Part shown: positions 7,349 to 16,103 of the stretch, piece after piece
How the letters are laid out: each line of letters begins with the position of its first letter
Numbering within the stretch: position 1 is the first letter of the stretch
Assembly: GCF_024707525.1 (NCBI RefSeq)
Contig: NZ_CP062231.1
Location: forward strand, 2,914,001 to 2,978,000
Direction of reading: 5' to 3'
Source: Rhizobium sp. TH2
GTDB taxonomy: Bacteria > Pseudomonadota > Alphaproteobacteria > Rhizobiales > Rhizobiaceae
DNA length: 64,000 bases
Notes under the pieces: generated by a model
The model's input: the letters and a program-made list of their open reading frames with translations, nothing else
Told to the model about the DNA's origin: nothing
The model's database searches: none
Made by a program: the position numbers and the translations under genes

Positions 7349-9319
7349 TCAGAACCAATAAACTTGATCGGTGAAACGGAGCTTCTCGATATCCTTGATC
7401 GTATCGGTGCCATCGTCGCCTACGTTGTCGGTCACCTGATAGGTTTTCGATTCCTCGTCGTAGGAGATCGCATAATTGGCAAGCGCGCCGCTGAAGACTG
7501 CGCCGTCGACGCCCTTCCCGCCATCGATGAAATCGTCGCCCTTGCCGCCGTCAAGAATATCGTTGCCATTCAAACCCGACAGGCTGTCATCCAGGGCGCC
7601 GCCGATCAAGGTGTCCCCGGTAAGGTCACGGCCGATCAGTGTGAGTTGTCCCGCCGTTACACCGGAACCGTCAATGAGCACAGGCGGATCATCTGGCGTA
7701 AACCCGTCTTTCGAGTCCGAAAAATCGATGATCCATGAAGACTGGCGAGCAAACATCGCATCCGTCAGCTCGAATATGGCGGTGTCTATAAATTCGACTT
7801 CCAGCCTCTCGATATTGATCAGGCGACTCCAATCGACTAACCTGGCTTCGAACACAACGAACGTGTCGAAGCCCTCGCCCCCGTCGAAATCGACATCCAT
7901 CTTATGGCTGCTGGGCCAGCCTTGCAAAACGTCATTGCCCTTGCCGCCGTCAACGAATAGTGACGTTCCATAGGCCATGACGAAATCATCGCCCGCGCCG
8001 CTCAGCACCGTCCCTCCCAGCGCATCGCTAACCCAGATAGCATCTCCGTCAACACCACCCAAAATCGTATGTACCCCTCCGAACACATTGATTCTGTTCA
8101 GGCCGGCCCCGCCATCGATAAAGCCATATCCGCCGTTAACCCAGATTTCGTCATTGCCCTCACCGCCAAGTAGAGTGTCGTGGCCCTCATCGCCGGAACC
8201 CACGGTGCTAACCCTCAGCGTGTCGTTGCCGGCTCCGCCGTCGAGCCAGTCGGCGCCTCTCTTGCCGGCCAGTTGGTCATTTCCACCCCGCCCTATGAGG
8301 ATATCGTTGCCGTTGCCACCCGCAAGCTTGTCGTTGCCTGCACCGCCTGTACGGGTGAACCCCAAGACTTCCACATGATAATCAAGGTCGTCAAAACGGA
8401 GGAGTTCGACATTGCTGATCGTGTCGGTTTCGCCGGGGCCCACATCAGTTACAGTCACGATGCCCTTTTTGAAGTCGTATGCGATGGAGTAATCCGCAAA
8501 ATCTCCATCGAACAAAGCTATGTCTTCTCCGCGGCCCCCGTCGATCCTGTCGTCTCCGTCACCGCCCTTGAGTATATCATTCTTCCAGTCGCCAAAAAGC
8601 ACATCGTCAAGAGAGCCGCCGACCAAAGTGTCGGCACTGCGAAAAGAGCCAATCAGTTCAACGGTGCCTTTGGTAACAGCTGACGCGTCCAGTTGCGTGC
8701 CGGAAATTCTCCAATGTTCGTTGTGCTCGAAGATGGTATCGCTGATGATGAACTTCGCGTAATCGACTTCGCATTCGATGCTTTCAACATTCAATACGCG
8801 GCTCCAGTCGACGTCCACTGTGGAGGGATCCCAAACCGTAAACCCTAACGTGTCAAAACCTTCCCCGGCGTCTATCGAGAGATTGCTGTTACCGTTGGCG
8901 TTCTGTAGGACGATCGTGTCGTCCCCTGTGCCGCCCGTGATGCTCGCGACGCCGCCGGCAAGAGTGCCGAGCGAAATAAGATCACGACCGCCGCCGCCGT
9001 CAAAAAGACCAGTGGCGACGCTGGCGTAGAGACGGTCATTACCCGCGCCACCAACGAGGGTAAATATACCGTACACGGCGCTAAGAATATCATTACCCTC
9101 TTCGCCGTAAAGTTCACTGTCTCCTTCTGTATCATGCAGGTAATCGTCGCCACGCCCGCCGTACAATACATCATTTCCAGCACCGCCCGCGATGCTGTCA
9201 TTGCCGCCATAGCCGCGAACGATGTCATGGCCTTCCAGTCCCCAGATCCAATCGACGCCGGAACTGCCCGCAAGTGTATCGTCTCCCTCCGAACCATATA
9301 ATTTACGCCTGCTCGCCAT
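7349..9319 (-). CDS. RTX calcium-binding protein with a duplicated module
   Basis: A 656-residue protein built from blocks of the Ca2+-binding nonapeptide GGxGxDxLx (about residues 9-80, 126-136, 229-262, 325-392, 568-604). These alternate with non-repeat strands. No N-terminal signal peptide is present, as expected for type I secretion, and the end (VYWF) is a plausible uncleaved secretion signal. Residues 152-310 and 481-650 are clearly paralogous: each has GEGFDT, VDWSR, a TLxGGxLDD block, a xxYxIxYD segment and a TDTIxxxExLRF end. No enzyme domain, acyltransferase or ABC/HlyD pair is adjacent, so it may be an adhesin or biofilm protein. GGGGTGAGGA precedes the ATG. Confidence 0.85.
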   Translation of the reverse strand: MASRRKLYGSEGDDTLAGSSGVDWIWGLEGHDIVRGYGGNDSIAGGAGNDVLYGGRGDDYLHDTEGDSELYGEEGNDILSAVYGIFTLVGGAGNDRLYASVATGLFDGGGGRDLISLGTLAGGVASITGGTGDDTIVLQNANGNSNLSIDAGEGFDTLGFTVWDPSTVDVDWSRVLNVESIECEVDYAKFIISDTIFEHNEHWRISGTQLDASAVTKGTVELIGSFRSADTLVGGSLDDVLFGDWKNDILKGGDGDDRIDGGRGEDIALFDGDFADYSIAYDFKKGIVTVTDVGPGETDTISNVELLRFDDLDYHVEVLGFTRTGGAGNDKLAGGNGNDILIGRGGNDQLAGKRGADWLDGGAGNDTLRVSTVGSGDEGHDTLLGGEGNDEIWVNGGYGFIDGGAGLNRINVFGGVHTILGGVDGDAIWVSDALGGTVLSGAGDDFVMAYGTSLFVDGGKGNDVLQGWPSSHKMDVDFDGGEGFDTFVVFEARLVDWSRLINIERLEVEFIDTAIFELTDAMFARQSSWIIDFSDSKDGFTPDDPPVLIDGSGVTAGQLTLIGRDLTGDTLIGGALDDSLSGLNGNDILDGGKGDDFIDGGKGVDGAVFSGALANYAISYDEESKTYQVTDNVGDDGTDTIKDIEKLRFTDQVYWF

Positions 9320-9490
9320 AAATCCTCACCCCCCGCACGCCAAACTTTTAATAAACAACAACCAGCATCACAGCTCAAAGATGCATCTGATCGCATATTT
9401 GATGCAAGTGGAAATTTGTGCTGTGCAGGCATTTCGAGAACCCGCCCGGCCGCCGCTGAAGCGGTTGGGCAATGGTGAGCAACAGTTTCC

Positions 9491-10183
9491 CTATCCCGCA
9501 GCTACCCTGTCAGCCACGACCCGCCAGTTGACAATATTATTCATCACCGCCTTGATGTGCTCGGGCTTGCGGTTCTCGTAGTCGAGATAATAGGCGTGCT
9601 CCCAGATATCGATGCCGAGATAGGCGGGGCGGCCGACGGCGATCGGGTTGTTGCCGTCTTCGTAGCCGACCAGCGCCAGCTTGCCATCATCGTCGCGGGT
9701 CAACCAGACCCAGCCGGTGCCGAAGACCGTATCGGAAACCGAGACGACCTTTTCCGCTAATGCATCGTAGCCGCCAAATGTCTCGTCGATCATCTTGGCG
9801 AGATCGCCTTCCGGATTCTTGGGCCCGCCGGGCGCGAACTGATCCCAATAGGCCACGTGGTTCCAGGCCTGCGCAGCATTGTTGAATATCTTCTTGTCGG
9901 CGTCCTTGCCCGCAGATGCCTTCACAATCTCGACAAGCTCCATGTCCGCATAGGGCGTGCCCTTGGCCGCCTCGTTCAGCGTATCGAAATATTTCTTGTG
10001 GTGCTTGCCGTAATGAAGGCCGACCGTCCGCGCGGAAATGTGCGGCGCCAGCGCATCCTCGGCGAAAGGCAGCGGCGGCTGTTTCAGCGGTAATGCGGCG
10101 CGCAAGACATGCGGCGTCCCGATGATTGCGGCACTGGCGACGACGGTCGTGGCTGTCAGAACGGTGCGGCGGGTGACATGCAT
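9491..10183 (-). CDS. Exported Fe/Mn superoxide dismutase
   Basis: A 230-residue Fe/Mn-family superoxide dismutase that converts superoxide to hydrogen peroxide and oxygen. The metal ligands fit: His57 in GLHYGKHH, His108 in AWNHVAYW, Asp192 and His196 in DIWEHAYY. Residues 1-30 form a twin-arginine signal (TRRTVLT, then Ala/Val/Ile core and LRA cleavage), so the folded metalloenzyme is probably exported to the periplasm, unlike the usual cytoplasmic SodB. The ATG at 10183 was chosen because GGAG lies upstream and it begins the signal; the frame runs on to 10318 without a ribosome site. Fe or Mn preference cannot be read safely here. Confidence 0.9.
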   Translation of the reverse strand: MHVTRRTVLTATTVVASAAIIGTPHVLRAALPLKQPPLPFAEDALAPHISARTVGLHYGKHHKKYFDTLNEAAKGTPYADMELVEIVKASAGKDADKKIFNNAAQAWNHVAYWDQFAPGGPKNPEGDLAKMIDETFGGYDALAEKVVSVSDTVFGTGWVWLTRDDDGKLALVGYEDGNNPIAVGRPAYLGIDIWEHAYYLDYENRKPEHIKAVMNNIVNWRVVADRVAAG

Positions 10184-10304
10184 GGCGGATCTCCTCGTTT
10201 CCTGATCGATGATCCGCAAACTAACAAGGCTCAAAATGTTTCCATCACCACCGCTTGATAGCGTCCATGCATCTCCATATCTTTCCGCCAAAGGGAGATC
10301 AATT

Positions 10305-10778
10305 TTGACAGTACCCACACTCTACGAATGGATCGGTGGCATCGATGCGCTCGACCACCTGACCGATGAATTCTACCGCCGCGTCCATCAGGACGAACTG
10401 CTCTCGCCGGTCTTCGCCGGCATGGACGCGGGCCATCCCCGACATGTCGCCATGTTCCTCGCCGAAGTGCTGGGTGGGCCACCGCTCTATTCGACGGAGC
10501 GCGGCGGCCATCCTGAAATGGTCCGCCATCACCTAGGCAAGCATCTGACCGAAGCGATGCGCCGGCGCTGGATCAACCTGCTGCTCGACACCTATACCGA
10601 TCTCGAATTGCCGGCCGATCCGGAATTCGCCTCCGCCCTGGTCGGTTATCTCGAATGGGGCACGCGGCTGGCGGTAATCAACTCCGCTCCCGGCGCCAAG
10701 GTCTGGGAAAATGCACCGATGCCCAAGTGGGGCTGGGGCGAGACCGGCGGGCCATTCATTCCGAAGAAGAAGGCCTAG
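10305..10778 (+). CDS. Group II truncated haemoglobin
   Basis: A 157-residue truncated globin starting with LYEWIGG, with the PPLYSTERGGHP loop, the proximal histidine region RHHLGKHL (His76), Trp89 in RRRWI, and WGTRLAVINS in the last helix. These are group II features; such proteins bind oxygen or NO and often take part in NO detoxification or redox sensing. I chose a TTG start at 10305 because AAGGGAG lies 7 nt upstream and it gives the usual length; the earlier ATG at 10209 would add 32 unrelated residues. It is divergent from the superoxide dismutase gene, which fits a shared oxidative/nitrosative theme (inference). Confidence 0.85.
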   Translation: MTVPTLYEWIGGIDALDHLTDEFYRRVHQDELLSPVFAGMDAGHPRHVAMFLAEVLGGPPLYSTERGGHPEMVRHHLGKHLTEAMRRRWINLLLDTYTDLELPADPEFASALVGYLEWGTRLAVINSAPGAKVWENAPMPKWGWGETGGPFIPKKKA

Positions 10779-10865
10779 TATTCGAACCATCAGACCCGTT
10801 GGCTCTTCCGACATTGGGCGCCGCCCGTGCTATGAACGAGTCTCTTTGGCGAGGAGGATTCGGAA

Positions 10866-11996
10866 TTGGCGGCGAGCGTATCGGGAACCGGCTTCTGGTG
10901 GGACGAGAAATGTTTTTGGCACTCCGGCGGGTCCTACGCCTTTATCATGCCTGTGGGCGGATTGGTGCAGCCGCTCGTGGCAGGGGGTTTACCTGAGAAC
11001 CCCGAGACGAAGCGGCGTCTCAAGAATCTCATGGAAGTCACGGGATTAATTCGGCAATTGCAAGTCTCTACTGCGCCTCTCGCCACGGAGGAGGAACTGC
11101 GCCGAGTCCATCCGGCTTCGTATGTCGGTGCTTTCAAGCGGCTTTCCTCGGAAAAAGGTGGCGAACTGGGCGAGCGTACGCCATTCGGACCTGGCGGTTA
11201 CGAAATCGCCGCCCTCTCGGCCGGTCTCGCATCCGAGGCGCTTCGCACGGTTCTCAAGGGCGAGCAGCGAAACGCCTATGCCCTGTCGCGTCCGCCGGGA
11301 CACCATTGCCTGCCCGATAAGCCGATGGGCTTCTGCTTGCTTGCCAATATCGCCATCGCGATCGAGGCAGCGTTCGCCGAGAAGCGCGCAGCTCGCATAG
11401 CCGTCATCGACTGGGACGTCCATCACGGCAACGGAACCGAAGGAATCTTCTACCAGCGCGACGACGTGCTGACGATCTCGCTGCATCAGGAAAACAACTA
11501 TCCGCGTGACTCCGGCAAGGTGGAGGATCGCGGCGCCGGACGCGGCGAAGGCTACAATATCAACGTGCCCATGGTTCCCGGCACCGGCCATCTTGGCTAT
11601 CTCCATGCCTTCGAACGGATCGTGCTGCCGGCGCTGCATGCCTACAAACCGGACGCGATCGTGGTTGCCTGCGGCTTTGATGCCTCGGGCGTCGATCCGC
11701 TCTCGCGCATGCTCGCCTCCTCCCGTACATTCCGCGATATGACACGACTGACAATGCAGGCGGCGGACGAGCTCTGCGGCGGCAGGTTGCTGCTGGTCCA
11801 TGAGGGCGGCTATTCCGAGGCCCATGTGCCCTTTTGCGGACATGCCGTGATCGCGACGCTTGCCGGCTCGTCGATCGACGCGCCGGACCCGTTGGAGACA
11901 AGGCTCGACTTCCAGCAGCCGAATGCCGATTTCGTCGCTTATCAGAAGGCGCAGATCGACCGGATGGCGGACATATTTGCTGCGCGGAGGTTCTGA
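10866..11996 (+). CDS. Class II HDAC-family deacetylase / acetylpolyamine amidohydrolase
   Basis: A 376-residue zinc hydrolase of the arginase-deacetylase fold. Visible motifs are RPPGHH (His146/His147 charge relay), DWDVHHGNG (zinc ligands Asp184 and His186), CGFDAS (zinc ligand Asp272) and EGGYS (Tyr316). Bacterial members remove acetyl groups from acetylpolyamines or other small N-acetyl amides, and some act on proteins; the substrate here is open. Translation starts at a TTG at 10866 with GAGGAGG upstream. The next gene, an SDR, starts 2 nt after the stop, so the two form an operon and probably act on one small-molecule pathway (inference). Confidence 0.85.
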   Translation: MAASVSGTGFWWDEKCFWHSGGSYAFIMPVGGLVQPLVAGGLPENPETKRRLKNLMEVTGLIRQLQVSTAPLATEEELRRVHPASYVGAFKRLSSEKGGELGERTPFGPGGYEIAALSAGLASEALRTVLKGEQRNAYALSRPPGHHCLPDKPMGFCLLANIAIAIEAAFAEKRAARIAVIDWDVHHGNGTEGIFYQRDDVLTISLHQENNYPRDSGKVEDRGAGRGEGYNINVPMVPGTGHLGYLHAFERIVLPALHAYKPDAIVVACGFDASGVDPLSRMLASSRTFRDMTRLTMQAADELCGGRLLLVHEGGYSEAHVPFCGHAVIATLAGSSIDAPDPLETRLDFQQPNADFVAYQKAQIDRMADIFAARRF

Positions 11997-11998
11997 GC

Positions 11999-12817
11999 AT
12001 GCGTTTCAAGGACAGGATCGTGCTGGTCACCGGCGGCAATTCCGGTATCGGCCGGGGCATAGTACATCGCTTCATCGAAGAAGGCGCGCGTGTCGCCTTC
12101 GCTGGGCGCAACCTCGAAAAGGGCGCCCGGGTCGAGGCGGAAGCGGCGGCGCTTGGGGGTCGCGCGACTTTCTTCCCGTGCGATCTGGCCGATGAAGCTG
12201 ATGTGCGCGACCTGATCTCGAACATCGCCGATTGGGGCGGCCTGCATGTCGTGGTCAATAATGCGGGCATCGGCTCACGCCGCTCCGGTATCGAGGAGAA
12301 CGATGCCCCGGGCGCACGTTGGGACAAGATGCGCGGGCCGAACCTCGACTCCACCTATTTCGTCTCGTCCCATGCCCTGCCCCTGATGCGCGACAGCGGC
12401 GGTGCGATCGTCAACATATCCTCGACGGCGACGCTGCACGGCAATTGGGGCCTCTATTGCGTGGTCAAGGCGGCGGTCGAGGCGCTGACCCGCTCGCTTG
12501 CCGTCGAAGGCGCACCCTTCGGCATCAGGGCCAATTGCGTGAGCCCCGGCTGGATCGCCACCGATCTCGATGCGAGCGAGAACCCGACCGGCACAGCGAG
12601 CGGGCAATGGGAGCTTCCACCCGGCGTGCTGAACCGCATGGGCACGCCGGCCGAGATCGCCAACGCCGTGGCCTTTCTCGCTAGCGATGACGCGTCCTTC
12701 GTCACCGGCCAGACGCTGGTTGTCGATGGCGGACTATCAATCCTCGACTATACGTCGCTGAAACTCTTGGAGACGCGTGGCGCTAGTCTGTTTTCCGGAG
12801 CAGTGCGAAAGGATTGA
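11999..12817 (+). CDS. Short-chain dehydrogenase/reductase (SDR)
   Basis: A 272-residue classical SDR. It has the cofactor motif TGGNSGIG (residues 11-18), NNAG (about 85-88), the catalytic serine in NISSTAT and the YxxxK motif as YCVVK. The C-terminal end has DGGLSILDY after ASFVTGQTLVVDGG. The Arg in GRN after the second strand suggests NADP(H), but this is not certain. It begins 2 nt after the HDAC-like gene, so the pair are co-translated. The alcohol or ketone substrate is unknown. Confidence 0.85.
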   Translation: MRFKDRIVLVTGGNSGIGRGIVHRFIEEGARVAFAGRNLEKGARVEAEAAALGGRATFFPCDLADEADVRDLISNIADWGGLHVVVNNAGIGSRRSGIEENDAPGARWDKMRGPNLDSTYFVSSHALPLMRDSGGAIVNISSTATLHGNWGLYCVVKAAVEALTRSLAVEGAPFGIRANCVSPGWIATDLDASENPTGTASGQWELPPGVLNRMGTPAEIANAVAFLASDDASFVTGQTLVVDGGLSILDYTSLKLLETRGASLFSGAVRKD

Positions 12818-12855
12818 GCGAATAACGCCGCGATGGCCAGTGCTAAACTATTGCT

Positions 12856-12880
12856 GGAACAAAATATCTCCCATCCGGTT
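12856..12880 (+). promoter_or_regulatory. Candidate EcfG-like general-stress promoter
   Basis: GGAAC at 12856-12860 is followed after 16 nt by GGTT at 12877-12880. The alphaproteobacterial general stress (EcfG) promoter is GGAAC-N16/17-CGTT, so one base differs. It lies 23 nt upstream of the start of the receiver-like gene. This rests on pattern only. Confidence 0.35.
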
Positions 12881-12902
12881 GATCAGCCGAAGGAGAATGC
12901 AA

Positions 12903-13271
12903 ATGCAGGAGATTCAAAACCCGCTGCAGCCCAAAATTCTGGTGATCCAGAATGAATTCGTCAGCGAGATGCGGCTGGCGCTTGAATATGCCGGCTTTGG
13001 CCTCAACGATCCATCGGCGATGAAGCAGCAGATCACCAGCATTCTCGAAAACCAGGCGATTTCGGCAGCAATCCTCGACACAGCGCTGGATCGGCAGGCG
13101 GCGACCTCGATCGCCGATATCCTGGTCGAACTCGACATCCCCTTCGTATTCGCGGGCAATGACAGCCAGTCAGAGCTTCCCGAGCGCGTGGCGGCTTACA
13201 CGATGGCGCCCGATATGGCCAACCTCACCGTGATCGCGCACTCCTTGCTGGGAGCGCCGACGTTGCATTGA
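12903..13271 (+). CDS. Degenerate single-domain response regulator (CheY-like)
   Basis: A 122-residue stand-alone receiver-like protein. Its strands are ILVIQNE (strand 1) and AAILDTALD (strand 3, with the position of the phosphorylatable Asp), then DIPFVFAGN (strand 4). The usual acidic pair after strand 1 (DD or DE) is replaced by QNE, and the strand-4 Thr/Ser is an Ala. Phosphorylation is therefore doubtful, and it may work by binding a partner. The ATG at 12903 has AAGGAG 7 nt upstream; another ATG at 12897 is too close to it. Small degenerate receivers of this sort are common in Hyphomicrobiales. No kinase is adjacent. Confidence 0.7.
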   Translation: MQEIQNPLQPKILVIQNEFVSEMRLALEYAGFGLNDPSAMKQQITSILENQAISAAILDTALDRQAATSIADILVELDIPFVFAGNDSQSELPERVAAYTMAPDMANLTVIAHSLLGAPTLH

Positions 13272-13278
13272 CGTTGCA

Positions 13279-13509
13279 TTAGTGAATGGCGAAACGCTCA
13301 CGCGCCGCAGCGCGGCCCAGCGTTCTCAGTTCGAACGGATCGGTCAAGCCGTTGCGATATGCTTCCATCAGATAAGCGGCAAATTGCTCACGGCGCTTGG
13401 AAGACGGCGTGAACCACTCTTCGGCGGTCACTGATTCATAGACATGCTTGATCGTTTCAAACTGCTCGGGTCTTATCACGCAGGACGCAGCGTCAAGTGG
13501 GAAAGACAT
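13279..13509 (-). CDS. Small uncharacterised protein
   Basis: A 76-residue soluble protein of unknown function, basic toward the C-terminus. It has an N-terminal Cys in a SCVIRPEQFETIK context and a central EEWFTPSSKRREQFAAYL helix. The ATG at 13509 has AGGAGGAG upstream, which makes it a credible gene although short. It converges with the receiver-like gene, 7 bp away, and its promoter region (13510-13698) is shared with the small divergent ORF. No domain recognised. Confidence 0.65.
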   Translation of the reverse strand: MSFPLDAASCVIRPEQFETIKHVYESVTAEEWFTPSSKRREQFAAYLMEAYRNGLTDPFELRTLGRAAARERFAIH

Positions 13510-13698
13510 GGCTCTCCTCCTGTTCAAGATCCTCAAGGCGACGCACATTGCGCGTATTATATGGCATTTGCAAGATGCCTAATAGAGCGAACCCCCTCTT
13601 AACCCTTCATTCACCCTGTTTGCACGCGTTTTGCGCCGTTTTGGAACAGTTCGATCCAGCTGGCATTTTACAGCCACATGAGCCCGTGGAGATCCAGA

Positions 13699-13869
13699 AT
13701 GCGCAGCAAAGCTAAGACGAATTTCAATCTCATATTCGACCCGATTTCCAAATCGGCATTGATTCATACAGGCGACCGGGTGATATGGCTTGCCGGTCCC
13801 TTCGCCACCTATCGTGATGCGATGTCGGCGGCGGCGCGGTCGATGACGAGTTCTGCAACGAAAAGATGA
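13699..13869 (+). CDS. Small uncharacterised protein
   Basis: A 56-residue candidate gene with GGAG 7 nt before the ATG at 13699 (the frame opens at 13678). The sequence has a basic start, a NLIFDPISKSALIHTGDRVIWLAGPF core that looks like a short beta-sheet, and a Ser/Ala/Lys-rich helix end. It lies alone between a divergent small gene and a DMT transporter. Coding is supported only by the ribosome site and reasonable composition. Confidence 0.5.
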   Translation: MRSKAKTNFNLIFDPISKSALIHTGDRVIWLAGPFATYRDAMSAAARSMTSSATKR

Positions 13870-13957
13870 GCGCGAGCCAGACCGCGCCATGCATGTCGCG
13901 GTCGGGAAGGCAAAAATCTCCCGATAATGTAGAAGGGCGGCAGATCGGGAGACTAGC

Positions 13958-14884
13958 TTGCAGAATCGCGCCGCGCTTGGAATTGGCTATCTTTGCCTGG
14001 GGATTCTGATTTTCTCCATTCAGGATGCGATCATCAAATCCGTGTCGGGCGACTACGCCCTGACCCAGGTCGTATCCATTCGCTGCCTTGTCTCTGCGCC
14101 CATTCTTCTCGTCATGGTGCATTTCGACGGCGGCCTCAGCTCCCTGATCGGCCGGGAATTCTGGAAGCTCGTGGCCCGCTCAGCCCTGATGCTTGTGGCC
14201 TATACCACCTATTACATGGCGTTTCCGGCCCTGCCACTGGCCGATGCCGTGGCGCTGTTCTTTACCGTGCCGCTTTTCGCGATGGCGCTCGCCGCACCCA
14301 TTCTGGGAGAGTCGATAGGCTGGCGCCGTATCACAGCTGTCGCGGTTGGCTTTGTCGGTGTCATGGTGATGCTCAGGCCCGGCGCCGGATTGTTCGAACC
14401 GGCCGCCCTGCTGTCGCTCTTCTCGTCCGTGACCTATGCGCTGGCAATGCTGATGGCCCGCAAGATGGGTACCGAGACATCGGCCCCCGTGATGGCCTTC
14501 TACCAGAACGGCGTCTATCTCACCGGGGCCTTGATGATCGCAGGCTTCTTCGGTGCGATAGGCGTGCACGAGGCCGGTCATCCCTCGATCGATTTCCTGA
14601 TCCGTGGATGGTCGATGCCGAACACCCGGGATTTCCTGCTGATCGCCTCCTGCGGTGTCATCGCAGCGGTTGCCATGACCCTGCTCACCAACGCCTACCG
14701 CATCGCCAAGGCTAGCGTCGTCACGTCATTCGAATATACCGGCATGCTCTGGGCGCCGCTCTGGGGCTACCTGTTCTTCGGCGAGATTCCGCATCTCACG
14801 ACCCTCGCCGGGGCCGGCCTTATCATTGCCGCGGGCATGTTCGCCCTATCGTCGCCGAGTGCCCGCGAAAACAAGCCTGCATAA
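13958..14884 (+). CDS. DMT-superfamily (EamA) membrane transporter
   Basis: A 308-residue protein with ten predicted helices in two EamA repeats; helix 1 has FSIQDAIIKSVSG and helices 3-4 show YTTYYMAFPALPLADAVALFF, both typical of EamA. Members export amino acids, nucleosides or other metabolites. Translation appears to begin at a TTG (13958) preceded by GGGAG. The gene is followed, after 67 bp, by a beta-lactamase-fold hydrolase and may be co-transcribed with it. Substrate unknown. Confidence 0.8.
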   Translation: MQNRAALGIGYLCLGILIFSIQDAIIKSVSGDYALTQVVSIRCLVSAPILLVMVHFDGGLSSLIGREFWKLVARSALMLVAYTTYYMAFPALPLADAVALFFTVPLFAMALAAPILGESIGWRRITAVAVGFVGVMVMLRPGAGLFEPAALLSLFSSVTYALAMLMARKMGTETSAPVMAFYQNGVYLTGALMIAGFFGAIGVHEAGHPSIDFLIRGWSMPNTRDFLLIASCGVIAAVAMTLLTNAYRIAKASVVTSFEYTGMLWAPLWGYLFFGEIPHLTTLAGAGLIIAAGMFALSSPSARENKPA

Positions 14885-14951
14885 GCAGCCGATGGACCGG
14901 CGATGCCCATGTGCCACAAAAGCCTGTGCCCTAATCGATCCGGATCGTGAC

Positions 14952-16103
14952 ATGCTCGAAGAAGACTATCCCGAAGCCTCGCTTGCCAACTGGCGCACGC
15001 ATCCATTCAACGTTCGCGGTTTCCATAATGTCGATCGGCTCATCGCCACCCAACCGATCGAGTGCGCGCCGAGCACCGTCCCTCTGCCGCGCGGCAGGAT
15101 ACTGGACCTCGCGGCCGTCATGGTCGATGGATCGAGCGCATCAAGCGGGCTGCTGCAGAGCCATACCGATGGCTTCATGGTTCTCCATCGCGGCGCGGTG
15201 GTAGTCGAGCAATACGGGCCTACGGCCACCGCCTCGTCCCGTCACATCATCTTTTCCGTCAGCAAGTCCGTCACCGGCACGCTTGCGGGCGTGCTGGCGG
15301 ATCGCGGCGAACTCGATCCGGATGCGCCAGTCTCGCGCTACGTGCCGGAGATCATCGGTTCCGCCTATGGTGATGCCACGGTACGCAACCTCCTCGACAT
15401 GACCGTGTCTGTCCGCTTCATCGAGGATTATCTCGATCCGCTCGGCGATGTCGCCCGCTACCGTGTCGCCATGGACTGGAATCCGCCCGGCGCCTTTCCC
15501 TATCAGGGCGGGCTGCATTATTTCCTCGCAACGCTGCCGAGGGATGATGGCCCACACGGCGAGCGCTTCCAATATGTCTCGCCGAATTCCGACCTGCTGG
15601 GCTGGGTGCTCGAAAACGCCGGCGGCTTGCCGATGGCGGAAATGCTGTCACGTTATCTCTGGCAGCCGATGGGTGCCGAGAGCAGCGGCTTCATCACCGT
15701 GGATCGCAACGGCGCCGCCCGCACGGCCGGCGGCATCTGTGTCACGCTTTCCGATCTTGCGCGTTTCGGCGACATGATGCGGCAGGACGGCAAGGCCAAT
15801 GGCCGCCAGGTCATTCCCGAAGCCTGGATCAAGGACATCATGACATCAGGTGATCCCGAGGCCTGGCAGAAGGGTGACATGACCAACCTGCTGCCCGAGG
15901 CGCGATACCGTTCGAAGTGGTACATCCCCACCGATCACCCCGGCACCTTTTGCGCCATCGGCATTCATGGCCAATGGATCTATGTCGATAAGGGCGCCGG
16001 GGTCACTGCGGTGAAGTTCTCGTCCCAGCCCCTACCTGTCGATGACGCGCTCGACAAGCTGACGCTTGCGACATTCCGCGCCATCGCGGATGCCCTGCGC
16101 TAA
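14952..16103 (+). CDS. Serine hydrolase, beta-lactamase/esterase (class C) fold
   Basis: A 383-residue soluble hydrolase. The catalytic SxxK motif is SVSK (residues 102-105, in RHIIFSVSKSVTG), followed by a class C-like Tyr in QYVSPNSD and a late HGQWIYVD segment in place of KTG. This pattern is typical of the 6-aminohexanoate-dimer hydrolase / EstB branch rather than of true antibiotic-degrading lactamases. No signal peptide is visible. The ATG at 14952 begins the conserved part; an in-frame ATG at 14892 is possible. The 3' end overlaps the gntR stop by 4 bp in convergent orientation. Confidence 0.8.
   Translation: MLEEDYPEASLANWRTHPFNVRGFHNVDRLIATQPIECAPSTVPLPRGRILDLAAVMVDGSSASSGLLQSHTDGFMVLHRGAVVVEQYGPTATASSRHIIFSVSKSVTGTLAGVLADRGELDPDAPVSRYVPEIIGSAYGDATVRNLLDMTVSVRFIEDYLDPLGDVARYRVAMDWNPPGAFPYQGGLHYFLATLPRDDGPHGERFQYVSPNSDLLGWVLENAGGLPMAEMLSRYLWQPMGAESSGFITVDRNGAARTAGGICVTLSDLARFGDMMRQDGKANGRQVIPEAWIKDIMTSGDPEAWQKGDMTNLLPEARYRSKWYIPTDHPGTFCAIGIHGQWIYVDKGAGVTAVKFSSQPLPVDDALDKLTLATFRAIADALR

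Noticed and set aside
7337..7349. GCAAC-CTC-GTTGC as terminator between the S10 peptidase and RTX genes
   Set aside because: The stem is only 5 bp with a 3-nt loop and no U-run follows; too weak to report.
7349..9319. The RTX repeat region as a CRISPR array or DNA satellite
   Set aside because: The repeats are the translated GGxGxD nonapeptide with divergent DNA and no regular spacers.
14952..16103. Antibiotic-resistance class C beta-lactamase
   Set aside because: No signal peptide and no KTG motif; the pattern fits the esterase/6-aminohexanoate-dimer hydrolase branch better.
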